Assembly: GCF_000685965.1 (NCBI RefSeq)
Contig: NZ_JMLE01000007.1
Span: forward strand, 124,001 to 188,000
Origin: Arthrobacter sp. UNC362MFTsu5.1
GTDB taxonomy: Bacteria > Actinomycetota > Actinomycetes > Actinomycetales > Micrococcaceae
Direction of reading: 5' to 3'
Length of the DNA stretch: 64,000 bases
Shown here: piece after piece, positions 52,751 to 61,621 of the stretch
Position numbering within the stretch: position 1 is the first letter of the stretch
Layout of the letters: each line of letters starts with the position of its first letter
The notes under the pieces: model-generated
The model's database searches: none
Told to the model about the DNA's origin: nothing
The model's input: the letters and a program-made list of their open reading frames with translations, nothing else
Translations under genes and position numbers: made by a program

Positions 52751-54133
52751 ATGACCTCCCCCGCAACGTTCAACTCCCTGGAACTCAGCACCACGACGGC
52801 GGACCTCACCGCCCCGGTCATCTCCCGTTCCAACGTCCTGGTGGTCGGCGGTGGCCCCGCAGGTGTGGCCGCGGCCGTCACCGCAGCCCGCTCCGGCGCC
52901 AAGGTCACCCTGCTGGAACGCTACTCATCCCTCGGCGGCCTCGCTTCCGGCGGCATGGTGCTGGTGCTGGACGACATGATCAACGGCCAGGAAATCACCG
53001 TCACCGGCATCGTGTCCGAATACGTGGAGCGCCTGCAGAAGCTGGGACTCGCCGTCGTACCGCCGGCCGATGACCGCAAGACCTCCGAGGAACTCTGGAA
53101 CAAGTGGGGCCGCTACGGCACCTTCGACTTCCACTCCCACACCAGCCCCAAGCCCATCTGCTACGCCGCGGCCTTCGACCCGGACGGCTGGAAGCGCGTC
53201 TCCAACGACCTGGTCCGCGAGGCCGGCGTGGACCTCCGCCTGCACTCCTGGTTCTCCCGCCCCATCGTGGACAACGGCGTGATCAAGGGCGTCATCTGCG
53301 AGACCAAGCTGGGCCCGCAGGCCTTCATGGCGGACATCGTCATCGACACCACCGGCGACATCGACGTCGCCTCCCGGGCCGGCGCCAGCTACGCCAAGGA
53401 CAACTACCTCACCACGCTCGTCTTCCGCCTCGGCAACGTGGACACCGACGCCGCCGAAGCCTTCGAGCAGGCCAACCCGAAGGAAGCCCGCGCCATCAAC
53501 CGCAAGATCAAGCGCCTCCTCGGCGGCGCCTGGGAACTGTGGTGGCTCAAGACCCCCATCGACGGCGTGGTCTGGTGCAACGCCCCGCACATGACCGGCT
53601 TCGACGGCACGGACCCGGCGGACATGACCGCCGCCGAGTTCGCCGCCCGCGACCGGATCTCCGAGGCCGTGGACTACGTCCGCGCCAACCTGCCCGGCTT
53701 CGAAAACTGCTACATGCTGGACGTCGCCTCGCAGATGGGCGTCCGCCAGACCCGCCTGCTGCAGGGCGAGTACGTCATGACCAAGGACGACGTCACGCAG
53801 CGCCGCCACTTCGCCGACACCGTGGCCCGCGGCCGCGACTACTACTACCCGTACCGCTCGCTGCTGCCCAAGGAAGTGGACCAGCTCCTCGTCGCCGGCC
53901 GCCACTACTCCGCCACCCCCGAGGCGCAGAAGATGTCCCGCGAGATCCCGCCCTGCATGGCCATGGGCCAGGCAGTCGGCGTCGCCGCAGCACTCGCCGT
54001 CGAAAACAACATCCTCGTCCGCGACGTGTCCGCCCTGGACATCCAGCAGGGCATGCGCCGTCACGGCGCCGACCCGGGCGACGTCCCGTCGTCGAACGCC
54101 ACTGTTGACGCCGATGCGGCGGTTCCGGCATGA
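52751..54133 (+). CDS. FAD-dependent oxidoreductase (FAD_oxidored type)
   Basis: 460 residues. An N-terminal Rossmann motif VLVVGGGPAGVAAAVTAARS and LLERYSSLGGLASGGMV bind FAD; the C-terminal segment LLPKEVDQLLVAGRHYSATP closes the flavin site. The build fits the FAD_oxidored family (PF12831), enzymes of mixed or unknown substrates. Between transporter and CoA-transferase genes it could oxidise the imported compound first. It shares a 4-base ATGA overlap with the next gene. Confidence 0.88.
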   Translation: MTSPATFNSLELSTTTADLTAPVISRSNVLVVGGGPAGVAAAVTAARSGAKVTLLERYSSLGGLASGGMVLVLDDMINGQEITVTGIVSEYVERLQKLGLAVVPPADDRKTSEELWNKWGRYGTFDFHSHTSPKPICYAAAFDPDGWKRVSNDLVREAGVDLRLHSWFSRPIVDNGVIKGVICETKLGPQAFMADIVIDTTGDIDVASRAGASYAKDNYLTTLVFRLGNVDTDAAEAFEQANPKEARAINRKIKRLLGGAWELWWLKTPIDGVVWCNAPHMTGFDGTDPADMTAAEFAARDRISEAVDYVRANLPGFENCYMLDVASQMGVRQTRLLQGEYVMTKDDVTQRRHFADTVARGRDYYYPYRSLLPKEVDQLLVAGRHYSATPEAQKMSREIPPCMAMGQAVGVAAALAVENNILVRDVSALDIQQGMRRHGADPGDVPSSNATVDADAAVPA

Positions 54134-55389
54134 GCACCGTGACCCTGGAAACGACAGAGCTGGAACGCACGACGGCGGCGCCCACCGCCGCGGCGGAACC
54201 CACCGCCATCCCGCTGCCGCTGGACGGCATCAAGATCGTGGACTTCACCCAGGTGTTCATGGGCCCGTCCTGCACGCAGATGCTGGGCGACTACGGCGCG
54301 GACATCATCAAGGTGGAACGCCCGGGCGCCGGGGACATCTCGCGGAACTCGTTCCCGGACAAGGACGGCCAGGACAACCCGATCTTCCTGTCCATCAACC
54401 GCAACAAGCGCAGCGTCTCCATCGACACGCGCACCGAGGAAGGCCGGAACGTCCTGCACGCCATCATGGCGGACGCGGACGTGGTGGTCAGCAACTTCCG
54501 CTCCGGTGTGATGGAGCGGATGGGCTTCGGCTACGAGGAACTCAAGGCCGGGAACCCCGGCATCATCTGGGCCTCCGGCACCGGCTTCGGCCCCGTCGGC
54601 CCGTACTCGCACAAGGGCGGCCAGGACGCGATCGCGCAGGCCTACTCCGGTGTCATGTGGCGGCGGGAATCGGACGACCAGAAGCCGTCCATCTACCCCA
54701 CCACGCTCTGCGACTACATCACCGGCATGCACCTCATGCAGGGCATCCTGCTGGCCCTGCGCACCCGGGAAACCTCCGGCGTCGGCCAGAAGGTGGAGGT
54801 GACCATGTACGACTCGATGCTGCACCTGCAGATGCAGGAGGCCTGCATGCAGCTCAACCGCGGCTACGAGGTCAACTGGGGCGCCATGCCCCTGAGCGGC
54901 GTGTTCGAAACCACCGACGGCGCCGTGTGCATGGTGGGCGGTTTCACCCCGGACCCGCTGGCCCGCATCTCCGAAGCCCTCGGGCTGGACGAGGACCTTA
55001 CGCAGCGGCCCGAGTTTGCGGACCTGAAGCAGCAGTTCGCGCACAAGCCTGCACTGCAGGCCATCTTCCGCGAGCGCATCGCCACCAACACCACCGAGTA
55101 CTGGACCGGCAAGCTGGAGGACCAGGGGCTGCTCAACGCCCCGGTCCACACCCTCGAGCAGGCCCTGGCCGATGCCCAGACCGAGGCCAACGGCATGATC
55201 GTGGAGGCCGAGCACCCCGGCGTCGGGACCGTGCGCATGCTTAACGCGCCCATCCGGCTCTCCGCCACTCCGCCCACCGTCCGGCGCGTGGCGCCGCGCC
55301 TCGGTGAGCACAATGTGGAGGTCCTGCTGGAGAACGGCTTCGATGAGGAGACCATCGAGCGCCTGCAGCAGCTAGGGGTCCTGCGGTGA
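54130..55389 (+). CDS. CaiB/BaiF (class III) CoA-transferase
   Basis: 419 residues. Family motifs: DFTQVFMGPSCTQMLGDYGADI followed by IKVERPGAGD at the start, LSINRNKRSVSID, NFRSGVMERMGFGYEEL, and the catalytic Asp in TTLCDYITGMH. It moves CoA from a donor acyl-CoA to a carboxylic acid, activating the pathway substrate. It overlaps both the oxidoreductase and the hydratase genes by four bases, so translation is coupled. The acid is unknown; carnitine, oxalate and bile acids are family precedents, not evidence. Confidence 0.93.
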   Translation: MSTVTLETTELERTTAAPTAAAEPTAIPLPLDGIKIVDFTQVFMGPSCTQMLGDYGADIIKVERPGAGDISRNSFPDKDGQDNPIFLSINRNKRSVSIDTRTEEGRNVLHAIMADADVVVSNFRSGVMERMGFGYEELKAGNPGIIWASGTGFGPVGPYSHKGGQDAIAQAYSGVMWRRESDDQKPSIYPTTLCDYITGMHLMQGILLALRTRETSGVGQKVEVTMYDSMLHLQMQEACMQLNRGYEVNWGAMPLSGVFETTDGAVCMVGGFTPDPLARISEALGLDEDLTQRPEFADLKQQFAHKPALQAIFRERIATNTTEYWTGKLEDQGLLNAPVHTLEQALADAQTEANGMIVEAEHPGVGTVRMLNAPIRLSATPPTVRRVAPRLGEHNVEVLLENGFDEETIERLQQLGVLR

Positions 55390-56216
55390 CCGCGATTTCG
55401 GAGGCTCCCGCGGAGACGGCCGTCTCGAACGCAGTGGACCAGATCACCCTGACCATCGAGAACCACGTCGCCACAGTGGTGATCGACCGGCAGCACGTGC
55501 TCAACGCCGTCGACGGCACCGCCCAGGCCCGGCTCAACGAGATCTGGGAGCAGCTGGAACAGGACTCCGACGTCCGCGCCGTGGTCATCACCGGCGCCGG
55601 GACCCGCGCGTTCTGCGTCGGGGCGGACATGTCCGCCTCCGCCGTGGACAAGACCGGCCTGGAGTACTGGGCCGGCCTGGACCCGAACGGCTTCGGCGGG
55701 CTGAGCCTGCGCACGTCGCTCGATGTGCCGGTGATTGCCCGGGTGAACGGCTACGCGCTCGGCGGCGGCATGGAGATCGTGCTCGGCGCGGACATCGTGG
55801 TGGCGTCGGACAATGCCAGGTTCGGGCTCACGGAACCGCGGGTGGGGCGTTTGGCGCTCGACGGCGGCATCCACCAGCTGGTGCGCCGGATCCCGTATAC
55901 CCAGGCGATGGGCATGCTGCTGACCGGCCGGAAGGCTGACGCCGCGGAAATGCAGTCCATGGGACTGGTCAACGAGGTGGTCCCGGCAGAAGAGCTCGAC
56001 GCCGCGGTGCAGCGCTGGGTGGACCAGATCCTTGCGTGCGCCCCCACCTCGGTGCGGGCCGTGAAGCAGATGGTCACGCAGACCGGGCACCTCACCGCCA
56101 AGGAGGCCCGCGGGCTCCGGCTGCCGGCCCTGATGGCCGCGCTGGACAGCGAGGACTCAGCCGAAGGCGTCCGCGCCTTCCAGGAAAAGCGGCCGCCGGT
56201 CTGGCCCGGCCGCTGA
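55386..56216 (+). CDS. Enoyl-CoA hydratase/isomerase family protein
   Basis: 276 residues from the GTG at 55386. Crotonase fold: oxyanion-hole segments AFCVGADMSAS and YALGGGMEIVLGADIVVAS, catalytic Glu region FGLTEPRVGRLALDGG, and a C-terminal QMVTQTGHLTAKEARG helix. It resembles the CaiD-like hydratases that often sit with CaiB transferases. It would hydrate or isomerise the CoA ester made by the preceding enzyme. A 20-residue N-terminal extension precedes the domain. Confidence 0.92.
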   Translation: MTAISEAPAETAVSNAVDQITLTIENHVATVVIDRQHVLNAVDGTAQARLNEIWEQLEQDSDVRAVVITGAGTRAFCVGADMSASAVDKTGLEYWAGLDPNGFGGLSLRTSLDVPVIARVNGYALGGGMEIVLGADIVVASDNARFGLTEPRVGRLALDGGIHQLVRRIPYTQAMGMLLTGRKADAAEMQSMGLVNEVVPAEELDAAVQRWVDQILACAPTSVRAVKQMVTQTGHLTAKEARGLRLPALMAALDSEDSAEGVRAFQEKRPPVWPGR

Positions 56217-56242
56217 CCCGCAACAATTTCGAGGAGGATTCC

Positions 56243-57232
56243 ATGACTGGATCACTGAACGACGCAACCGGGACAGATACCCGCGAACCACAGGAACGCG
56301 ATTCCCTGGCGCCCGGCGTCTGGGGCGTGGTGGCAACCCCCTTCCAGGGCAGCACCCTGGACGTGGACCTGGACAGCCTGTCCGAATTGGTGGAGCACTA
56401 CGAAGCCATCGGCGCCACGGGGCTGACGGTCCTCGGCGTGTTCGGCGAAGCCGCGGCCCTCACCGCGGAGGAGCGGCGCCAGGTGCTCGAAATCGCCGTC
56501 GAATGCACGGACCTACCACTGGTGGTGGGCATCACCGCCCTGGCCACCCGGCCCGCCATCGACGAGATCACAGCGGCCCAGGCCGTGGCCGGCGAGCGCC
56601 TCGCGGCCGTGATGGTACAGGCCAACTCCGCCAGGCCCGAAGCAGTGATCGCACACCTGGACGCCATCCACCGGGCCACCGGCGCGAAGGTGGTCCTGCA
56701 GGACTATCCGCTGGCCAGCGGCGTCAGCATCAGCACCCAGGCCCTCATTTCCGTCGTGAAGTGGTGCAGTTTCGTGGTCGCGGTGAAGGCCGAAGCCCCG
56801 CCCACCAGTGTGGCCATCGCAGAACTGACGGCCGCGCTGGTGGGCAGGGTCTCCGTTTTCGGCGGGCTGGGCGGGCAGGGCCTGCTGGACGAGCTGATGG
56901 CCGGCGCAGCGGGCGCCATGACCGGTTTCTCCTATCCCGAAGCATTGATTGCCTGTGTCCGGGCGTGGCAGCGCGACGGATACGAAGCCGCGCGGGACCA
57001 GTTGCTGCCCTACCTGCCGCTGATCAACTTCGAGCAGCAGGCCAAAATCGCACTGGCCGTCCGCAAGGAATGCCTGCGGAAGCGCGGACTCATCAAGGAT
57101 TCGGGCGTCCGGGCTCCGGCCGCGGAGTTCCCGGAGAAGCTGCGCTACAGCATGCTTACGCACCTGCGGGAAGCTGCTGCTGCGCTTGAGTCAGCTGCAA
57201 CCCACGAACACACCTCTGTAGGGAGTTACTGA
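56243..57232 (+). CDS. Dihydrodipicolinate synthase family aldolase/hydratase
   Basis: 329 residues from the ATG at 56243 with GAGGAGG upstream. A (beta/alpha)8 class I lyase: the Schiff-base Lys is in FVVAVKAEAPPT and the catalytic Tyr in VLQDYPLASG; GVFGEAAALTAEER replaces the GTTGE loop of true DapA, with GE retained. Not lysine biosynthesis; more like retro-aldol or hydratase-aldolase relatives in catabolic clusters. It probably cleaves a pathway intermediate. The stop overlaps the SDR ATG by one base. Confidence 0.88.
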   Translation: MTGSLNDATGTDTREPQERDSLAPGVWGVVATPFQGSTLDVDLDSLSELVEHYEAIGATGLTVLGVFGEAAALTAEERRQVLEIAVECTDLPLVVGITALATRPAIDEITAAQAVAGERLAAVMVQANSARPEAVIAHLDAIHRATGAKVVLQDYPLASGVSISTQALISVVKWCSFVVAVKAEAPPTSVAIAELTAALVGRVSVFGGLGGQGLLDELMAGAAGAMTGFSYPEALIACVRAWQRDGYEAARDQLLPYLPLINFEQQAKIALAVRKECLRKRGLIKDSGVRAPAAEFPEKLRYSMLTHLREAAAALESAATHEHTSVGSY

Positions 57233-58020
57233 TGGACCTCGGAATCGCCGGAAAAACCGCCCTCGTGGCCGCCTCAACCGGCGGCCTGGGCCTCGCCGTT
57301 GCCCGCGCTTTGTCCGCCGAAGGCGTCCGCGTGGCAGTCATCGGCCGCCGCCGCGACCGCGCCAAGGAAATCGCCGCGGACCTGCACACGGCGTATGGCA
57401 CAGGAGCCATCGCCATCGAAGCGGACCTGACCACCCCGGAAGGCATCGAGTCCGCCGTCGAACAGACCGTGGCGGACCTCGGTCCCATCGACATCCTGGT
57501 GCTCAACGGTCCCGGCCCCAAGCCCGGCGCCGCGGCGACGCTCAGCTCCGAGGACATCGCCGCCGCCTTCGAGCTCCTGGTCAAACCGCACCACGCGCTC
57601 ATCTCCCAGGTGCTTCCCGGCATGCGGGAGCGGCGCTGGGGCCGCATCCTCGCCGTCGGCTCCAGCGGAGTGGTGGCCCCGCTGCCCAACCTGGCCGTGT
57701 CCAACACCGGCCGGGCCGCGCTGGCCGGCTACCTCAAGACCCTCGCCGCAGAGGTTGCCCTGGACTCCGTCACGGTCAACATGCTCCTCCCCGGCCGGAT
57801 CGCCACGGACCGGGTGGCCGAACTGGACCAGGCCGCCGCCAAGCGCCGCGGCACCACCGTTGAGGACATCCAGCTCGAGTCACGCAAAACCATCCCCGCC
57901 CGCCGCTATGGCGAGCCGGAGGAGTTCGGCGCCGCCGCCGCGTTCCTCTGCAGCGCCCCGGCGTCGTACATCACCGGCGTCGCGCTCCGCTGCGACGGCG
58001 GCCTGATCCGCAGCCTGTAG
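57232..58020 (+). CDS. Short-chain dehydrogenase/reductase lacking the usual Tyr and Lys
   Basis: 262 residues. A Rossmann start (GKTALVAASTGGLGLAVARAL) and RR at the end of strand 2 favour NADP. The Ser region is present (LAVGSSGVVAPLPN), but the YxxxK motif reads SNTGR (in AVSNTGRAALAGYLKTLA), so the catalytic Tyr and Lys are Ser and Arg. The C-terminal SAPASYITGVALRCDGGLIR is normal. A related SDR subgroup carries the same change, so this is a divergent class rather than damage. It may act as a non-classical reductase or hold another role in the cluster. Confidence 0.88.
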   Translation: MDLGIAGKTALVAASTGGLGLAVARALSAEGVRVAVIGRRRDRAKEIAADLHTAYGTGAIAIEADLTTPEGIESAVEQTVADLGPIDILVLNGPGPKPGAAATLSSEDIAAAFELLVKPHHALISQVLPGMRERRWGRILAVGSSGVVAPLPNLAVSNTGRAALAGYLKTLAAEVALDSVTVNMLLPGRIATDRVAELDQAAAKRRGTTVEDIQLESRKTIPARRYGEPEEFGAAAAFLCSAPASYITGVALRCDGGLIRSL

Positions 58021-58055
58021 CTCCCCTACTTCCCCACGATTCCCAAAGGAACCCC

Positions 58056-59570
58056 ATGACTTCCACAGCCACCGACGCCACCACCCCCACTTCCACCGGC
58101 CGCGAACTCATCACCGCCCGGCACCTCATCAACGGCGAATGGCTGGGCGAGGCGGACACCGAGCGGATGAACCCGGCCCGCCCGGGCGAACTCGCAGCCC
58201 TCTCCCCCAGCGGCACCGCCGCGGACGTGGACGCCGCCATCACGGCCGCCGCGGCAGCGCAGCCGGGATGGGCAGCGCTGCCCGCCCCCTCCCGCGGCGC
58301 CATCCTCATCACCGCCGGCAACCTGCTGATCGAACGCCAGAGCGCCATCGCCGAAGACCTGGTCCGTGAAGAAGGCAAGACCCTCGCCGAGGCCAAGGGC
58401 GAGGTCAAGCGTGCCTCGGACGTGCTGCGCTTCTTCGGCTCGCTCGGCTGGGCCGCCACCGGCGAAGTGCTGCCCAGCGGACTGCCGGACACCACCGTCA
58501 CCACCCGCCGCGAGCCGCTCGGCGTCGTGGGGCTGATCACGCCGTGGAACTTCCCCATCGCCATCCCGGCCTGGAAGTCCGCCCCGGCGCTGATCAGCGG
58601 CAACGCCGTGGTCATCAAGCCGGCCGAGCTCACCCCGCTCTCCGCCACCCACCTGGCCCGTGCCCTCCAGGACGCCGGACTCCCCGCCGGCGTGTTCAAC
58701 GTGGTGCACGGCAAGGGCCGCGTGGTGGGCGACGCCCTGGCCCGCGACCCGCGCATCGCCGGGCTCTCCTTCACCGGTTCCACCAACGTGGGGCTGGGCC
58801 TGCAGGAGATCCTCAACGCCCGCCGCGCCAGGGTGCAGCTGGAAATGGGCGGCAAGAACGGCGTCCTGGTCCTCGACGACGCCGACGCCCGCCAGGCCGC
58901 CAAAGTGGTGGCCGCCGGCGCGTTCGGCCTCACCGGCCAGGCCTGCACCGCAACCTCCCGCGTCTACGTCACCCCGGGCATCCGCGCCGCGTTCCTGGAC
59001 GCGCTCACCGAGGAAGCCGCCGCCTACACCCCCGGTGACGGCATGGACGCTGATGGTCCGGACGCTGTCCGGATGGGGGCCGTGGTGAGCAGCCAGCAGT
59101 TCGCGCAGAACACCGCGGCGGTGCGCTCCGCCGTCGAACGCGGAGCCACCCTGCTGGCCGGCTCCGGGATCCTGGACGAAACGCACGACGGCGACGCGGA
59201 CCGTCCGCTGCACTTCCCGGCTGCCGTGCTGACGGACCTGCCGTTCGACGACGACGCCGTGACCGAGGAAATCTTCGGGCCCGTGGTGGCGGTCCTCGAA
59301 GTGGCCGACTACGAAGCCGGACTGGCCGCGATCAACGACTCCCGCTACGGCCTCACCGCAGGCATCTGCACCGATTCGCTGAAGCTCGCCACCGACTTCG
59401 CCGCGCGGGCCCAGGCCGGCGTGGTCAAGGTCAACCGGCCGACGGCGGGCCTGGACCTGAATGTGCCGTTCGGCGGTGTAAAGGACTCCTCCACCAACAC
59501 GTTCCGCGAGCAGGGAAAGTCCGCGCTGGACTTCTTCACCTGGGGCAAAACCGTTTACACGGGTGTGTAG
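58056..59570 (+). CDS. Aldehyde dehydrogenase (NAD(P)-dependent)
   Basis: 504 residues. The full ALDH family layout: PWNFPIAIPAWKSAPALISG for cofactor binding, GLSFTGSTNVG, the general-base Glu in QLEMGGKNGVLVL, the nucleophile Cys in GLTGQACTATSRVYV, and EEIFGPVVAVLEV. The C-terminal VNRPTAGLDLNVPFGGVKDS resembles the alpha-ketoglutarate/2,5-dioxovalerate semialdehyde dehydrogenases. It would oxidise the aldehyde released by the DapA-family lyase. Confidence 0.93.
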   Translation: MTSTATDATTPTSTGRELITARHLINGEWLGEADTERMNPARPGELAALSPSGTAADVDAAITAAAAAQPGWAALPAPSRGAILITAGNLLIERQSAIAEDLVREEGKTLAEAKGEVKRASDVLRFFGSLGWAATGEVLPSGLPDTTVTTRREPLGVVGLITPWNFPIAIPAWKSAPALISGNAVVIKPAELTPLSATHLARALQDAGLPAGVFNVVHGKGRVVGDALARDPRIAGLSFTGSTNVGLGLQEILNARRARVQLEMGGKNGVLVLDDADARQAAKVVAAGAFGLTGQACTATSRVYVTPGIRAAFLDALTEEAAAYTPGDGMDADGPDAVRMGAVVSSQQFAQNTAAVRSAVERGATLLAGSGILDETHDGDADRPLHFPAAVLTDLPFDDDAVTEEIFGPVVAVLEVADYEAGLAAINDSRYGLTAGICTDSLKLATDFAARAQAGVVKVNRPTAGLDLNVPFGGVKDSSTNTFREQGKSALDFFTWGKTVYTGV

Positions 59571-59576
59571 CGCACC

Positions 59577-59903
59577 ATGACGTATGTGATCGCCCAGCCT
59601 TGCGTGGATGTGAAGGATAAAGCCTGCATCGAGGAATGCCCGGTGGACTGCATCTACGAGGGTGAACGCTCGCTGTACATCCACCCGTCCGAATGCGTGG
59701 ACTGCGGAGCGTGCGATCCGGTGTGTCCGGTGGAGGCGATCTACTATTCGGACGACATTCCCGACGAGTGGGCCGACTACATCCGTGCCAACGTGGAGTT
59801 CTTCGAAGAGCTGGGGTCGCCGCAGGGCGCCTCACCCTTGGGCAACCTGGGCCGCGACCACCCTGTGGTGGCCCAGGTCCCGGAGCAAGAACCCGCCCAC
59901 TAA
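59577..59903 (+). CDS. fdxA: Seven-iron ferredoxin (FdxA type)
   Basis: 108 residues. N-terminal [17 protein letters not shown] and [18 protein letters not shown] give the Cys pattern of a 3Fe-4S plus 4Fe-4S ferredoxin, as in actinobacterial FdxA. It could donate to the cluster's oxidoreductase, or just be a general carrier. The ATG is 6 bp after the aldehyde dehydrogenase stop, so it belongs to the same transcript, which ends at the palindrome at 59907. Confidence 0.93.
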   Translation: MTYVIAQPCVDVKDKACIEECPVDCIYEGERSLYIHPSECVDCGACDPVCPVEAIYYSDDIPDEWADYIRANVEFFEELGSPQGASPLGNLGRDHPVVAQVPEQEPAH

Positions 59904-59906
59904 TCC

Positions 59907-59963
59907 AGCGCGAACGGACAGTTGCGGCCCCGCTTTTTGGGGCCGCAACTGTCCGTTCGCGCT
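59907..59963. terminator. Perfect 25-bp palindrome between convergent genes
   Basis: Arms AGCGCGAACGGACAGTTGCG plus GCCCC (59907-59931) and their exact complement (59939-59963) enclose a 7-nt loop GCTTTTT. Between the ferredoxin gene and the convergent ligase gene. The perfect long arms resemble a mobile palindromic repeat more than a plain terminator; its sequence differs from the 15601/45731 family. Confidence 0.85.
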
Positions 59964-59984
59964 CCACCCGCCCCTCCCGTCAGC

Positions 59985-61370
59985 TCACCGCACGGACCAG
60001 ACCTGCCGGAACTTGCCGCTGCGGTCCGGCCGGGGCAGCTCGTCCGCATGCTCAACCGCCACCGGTCCGGCGCCAACGGCGGCGAAGTACTCGTCCAACC
60101 GCTCCGTCACCGCCGTGCGTACCAAAGCCACGGCTGCACCCGGCAGGACCTCGAGCCGGACCGTCAGGTTCCCCGGTCCAGTGCGGATGGCCTGGAACCT
60201 GCGCACTCCGGGTGTCTCCTCGATCACCGTGCCGAGTGCGAGCGGCAGGACTGTCACGGCGCTCCCGTCCGCTGCCGCAAAGGAGACAAGGTCCCCCGTC
60301 CGGCCGTCGATACTCACGGCCGGAAACGGGCTGCCGCACGGGCACGGTTCCGTGGCGAGCGTGACCCGGTCCCCGAGGTCGTAGCGGATCAGCGGCTGCA
60401 CCCGGTTGGCCAGGTTGGTGACGAGTACCGTGTGGGAGGTGGTGCCGGCCGGGACCGGCGCGTAGTCCGCGTCCACGGGTTCGAGGATGTACCAGTCCGT
60501 ATTGACGTGGAAGGCGCCGTGCCGGCACTGGCTGGTCAGCGCCGGGACCTCCGAGGAAAGATAGCGCTGGGTGACCCGGCAGCCGAACGCCGCTTCGATG
60601 GCTGCCTGTCCGCTGGCGGACAGGTTCTCGCCGGAACAAATGACCAGCACGGGCCGGATCCTGAGCCGCCCGGCCTTTTGCTCCGCGGCCAGCTGGATCA
60701 CCGCGCTCGGATAGCCGAAGAGCAGGGTCGGCTTGAAGGTGTTCAGTTCCGCCACCAGCTCAGACAACGGCCTCAGCACCGAGAAGACCCTGAGACGCCG
60801 CGCAATGGCGGGGGCCCGCCGTCGGGCGTTTTCGGTCAAAACGACGCCGGCGAAGTGGCCGCCAGACGCCACGAGGGCCGCCGCCCGCAGCCCCCGGAAC
60901 AGGAAGTCCCGCACTTCCGAAGCCCTCACCAGATTGCGGCGTTCCCGGATCCGGACCACCACGTTCACCATCACCCAGGAGAACCTGTCATGGATCAGGA
61001 CGGCCGGCTCACCTGATGTGCCGGACGTGGTCACCACCAGGTACTGCCCGCGGTAGAGGCTGCCCAGCCGTGACAGGTCGGAGAGCAGTTCCGACTTCAG
61101 CTTCGCCAACGTGATGTGCGGGTCCGTCACCCAGTCGTCGAAGTTCGCCATCAGGTCCCGTTTGCCCACCGGCGGCAGCTGGGCCGGCTCGTTGACCGTG
61201 TCCGGGAGATCCCGGTAGAGGCGGCGGTAGTACGGCGAGGCGGACCGGGCGAACTCCACGAGTGCCGAAAGCCGGGCCTGCTGCAGGCGGTTGAACGCCT
61301 CCGGCCCGCCGCGCTCAGCCCGCCAGGTCTCCCACGCGACCCGGAGGGCCCATCCGGAAATTCCACGCAT
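59985..61370 (-). CDS. PaaK/CapK-like adenylate-forming ligase
   Basis: 461 residues from the ATG at 61370, with GGAGAGGAC upstream; further in-frame ATGs lie at 61406 and 61436. The ATP-binding loop VVTTSGTSGEPAVLIHD, the LLFGYPSAVIQLA and LVICSGENLSASGQAAIE segments and RYDLGDRVTL are as in phenylacetate-CoA ligase and CapK/coenF390 synthetase relatives. It activates a carboxylate with ATP; many such proteins sit in capsule or lipid clusters. Neighbours give no substrate hint. Confidence 0.85.
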   Translation of the reverse strand: MRGISGWALRVAWETWRAERGGPEAFNRLQQARLSALVEFARSASPYYRRLYRDLPDTVNEPAQLPPVGKRDLMANFDDWVTDPHITLAKLKSELLSDLSRLGSLYRGQYLVVTTSGTSGEPAVLIHDRFSWVMVNVVVRIRERRNLVRASEVRDFLFRGLRAAALVASGGHFAGVVLTENARRRAPAIARRLRVFSVLRPLSELVAELNTFKPTLLFGYPSAVIQLAAEQKAGRLRIRPVLVICSGENLSASGQAAIEAAFGCRVTQRYLSSEVPALTSQCRHGAFHVNTDWYILEPVDADYAPVPAGTTSHTVLVTNLANRVQPLIRYDLGDRVTLATEPCPCGSPFPAVSIDGRTGDLVSFAAADGSAVTVLPLALGTVIEETPGVRRFQAIRTGPGNLTVRLEVLPGAAVALVRTAVTERLDEYFAAVGAGPVAVEHADELPRPDRSGKFRQVWSVR

Positions 61371-61621
61371 GGCAAATGTCCTCTCCGGATCAGACCTCGG
61401 ACCCATGTCCCACCCTTCCACAGCTGCGGGCACCATAACAGGGGCCTTCCTCCCCCTGTCCCGCCGAATTGCTGGACTTCACGGCAGGCGCCGATCAGAC
61501 TGTCTACAACAGCTGGCCCGGCCGTCCGGAATTACCCGCATTCCGGCCTTCCAGGAACGACCAGCTGGAATATTGGGGCTTTACCGAAATGCCTGATCCA
61601 CATCCTCGAAAGGACCTGGCC

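Noticed and set aside
56243..57232. DapA of lysine biosynthesis
   Set aside because: The GTTGE loop is altered to FGEAA and the gene lies inside a catabolic operon, not with dapB or other lysine genes.
58026..59684. A 552-codon open frame opposite the aldehyde dehydrogenase gene
   Set aside because: Gly/Val/His-rich shadow sequence without motifs; the sense strand has all ALDH motifs.
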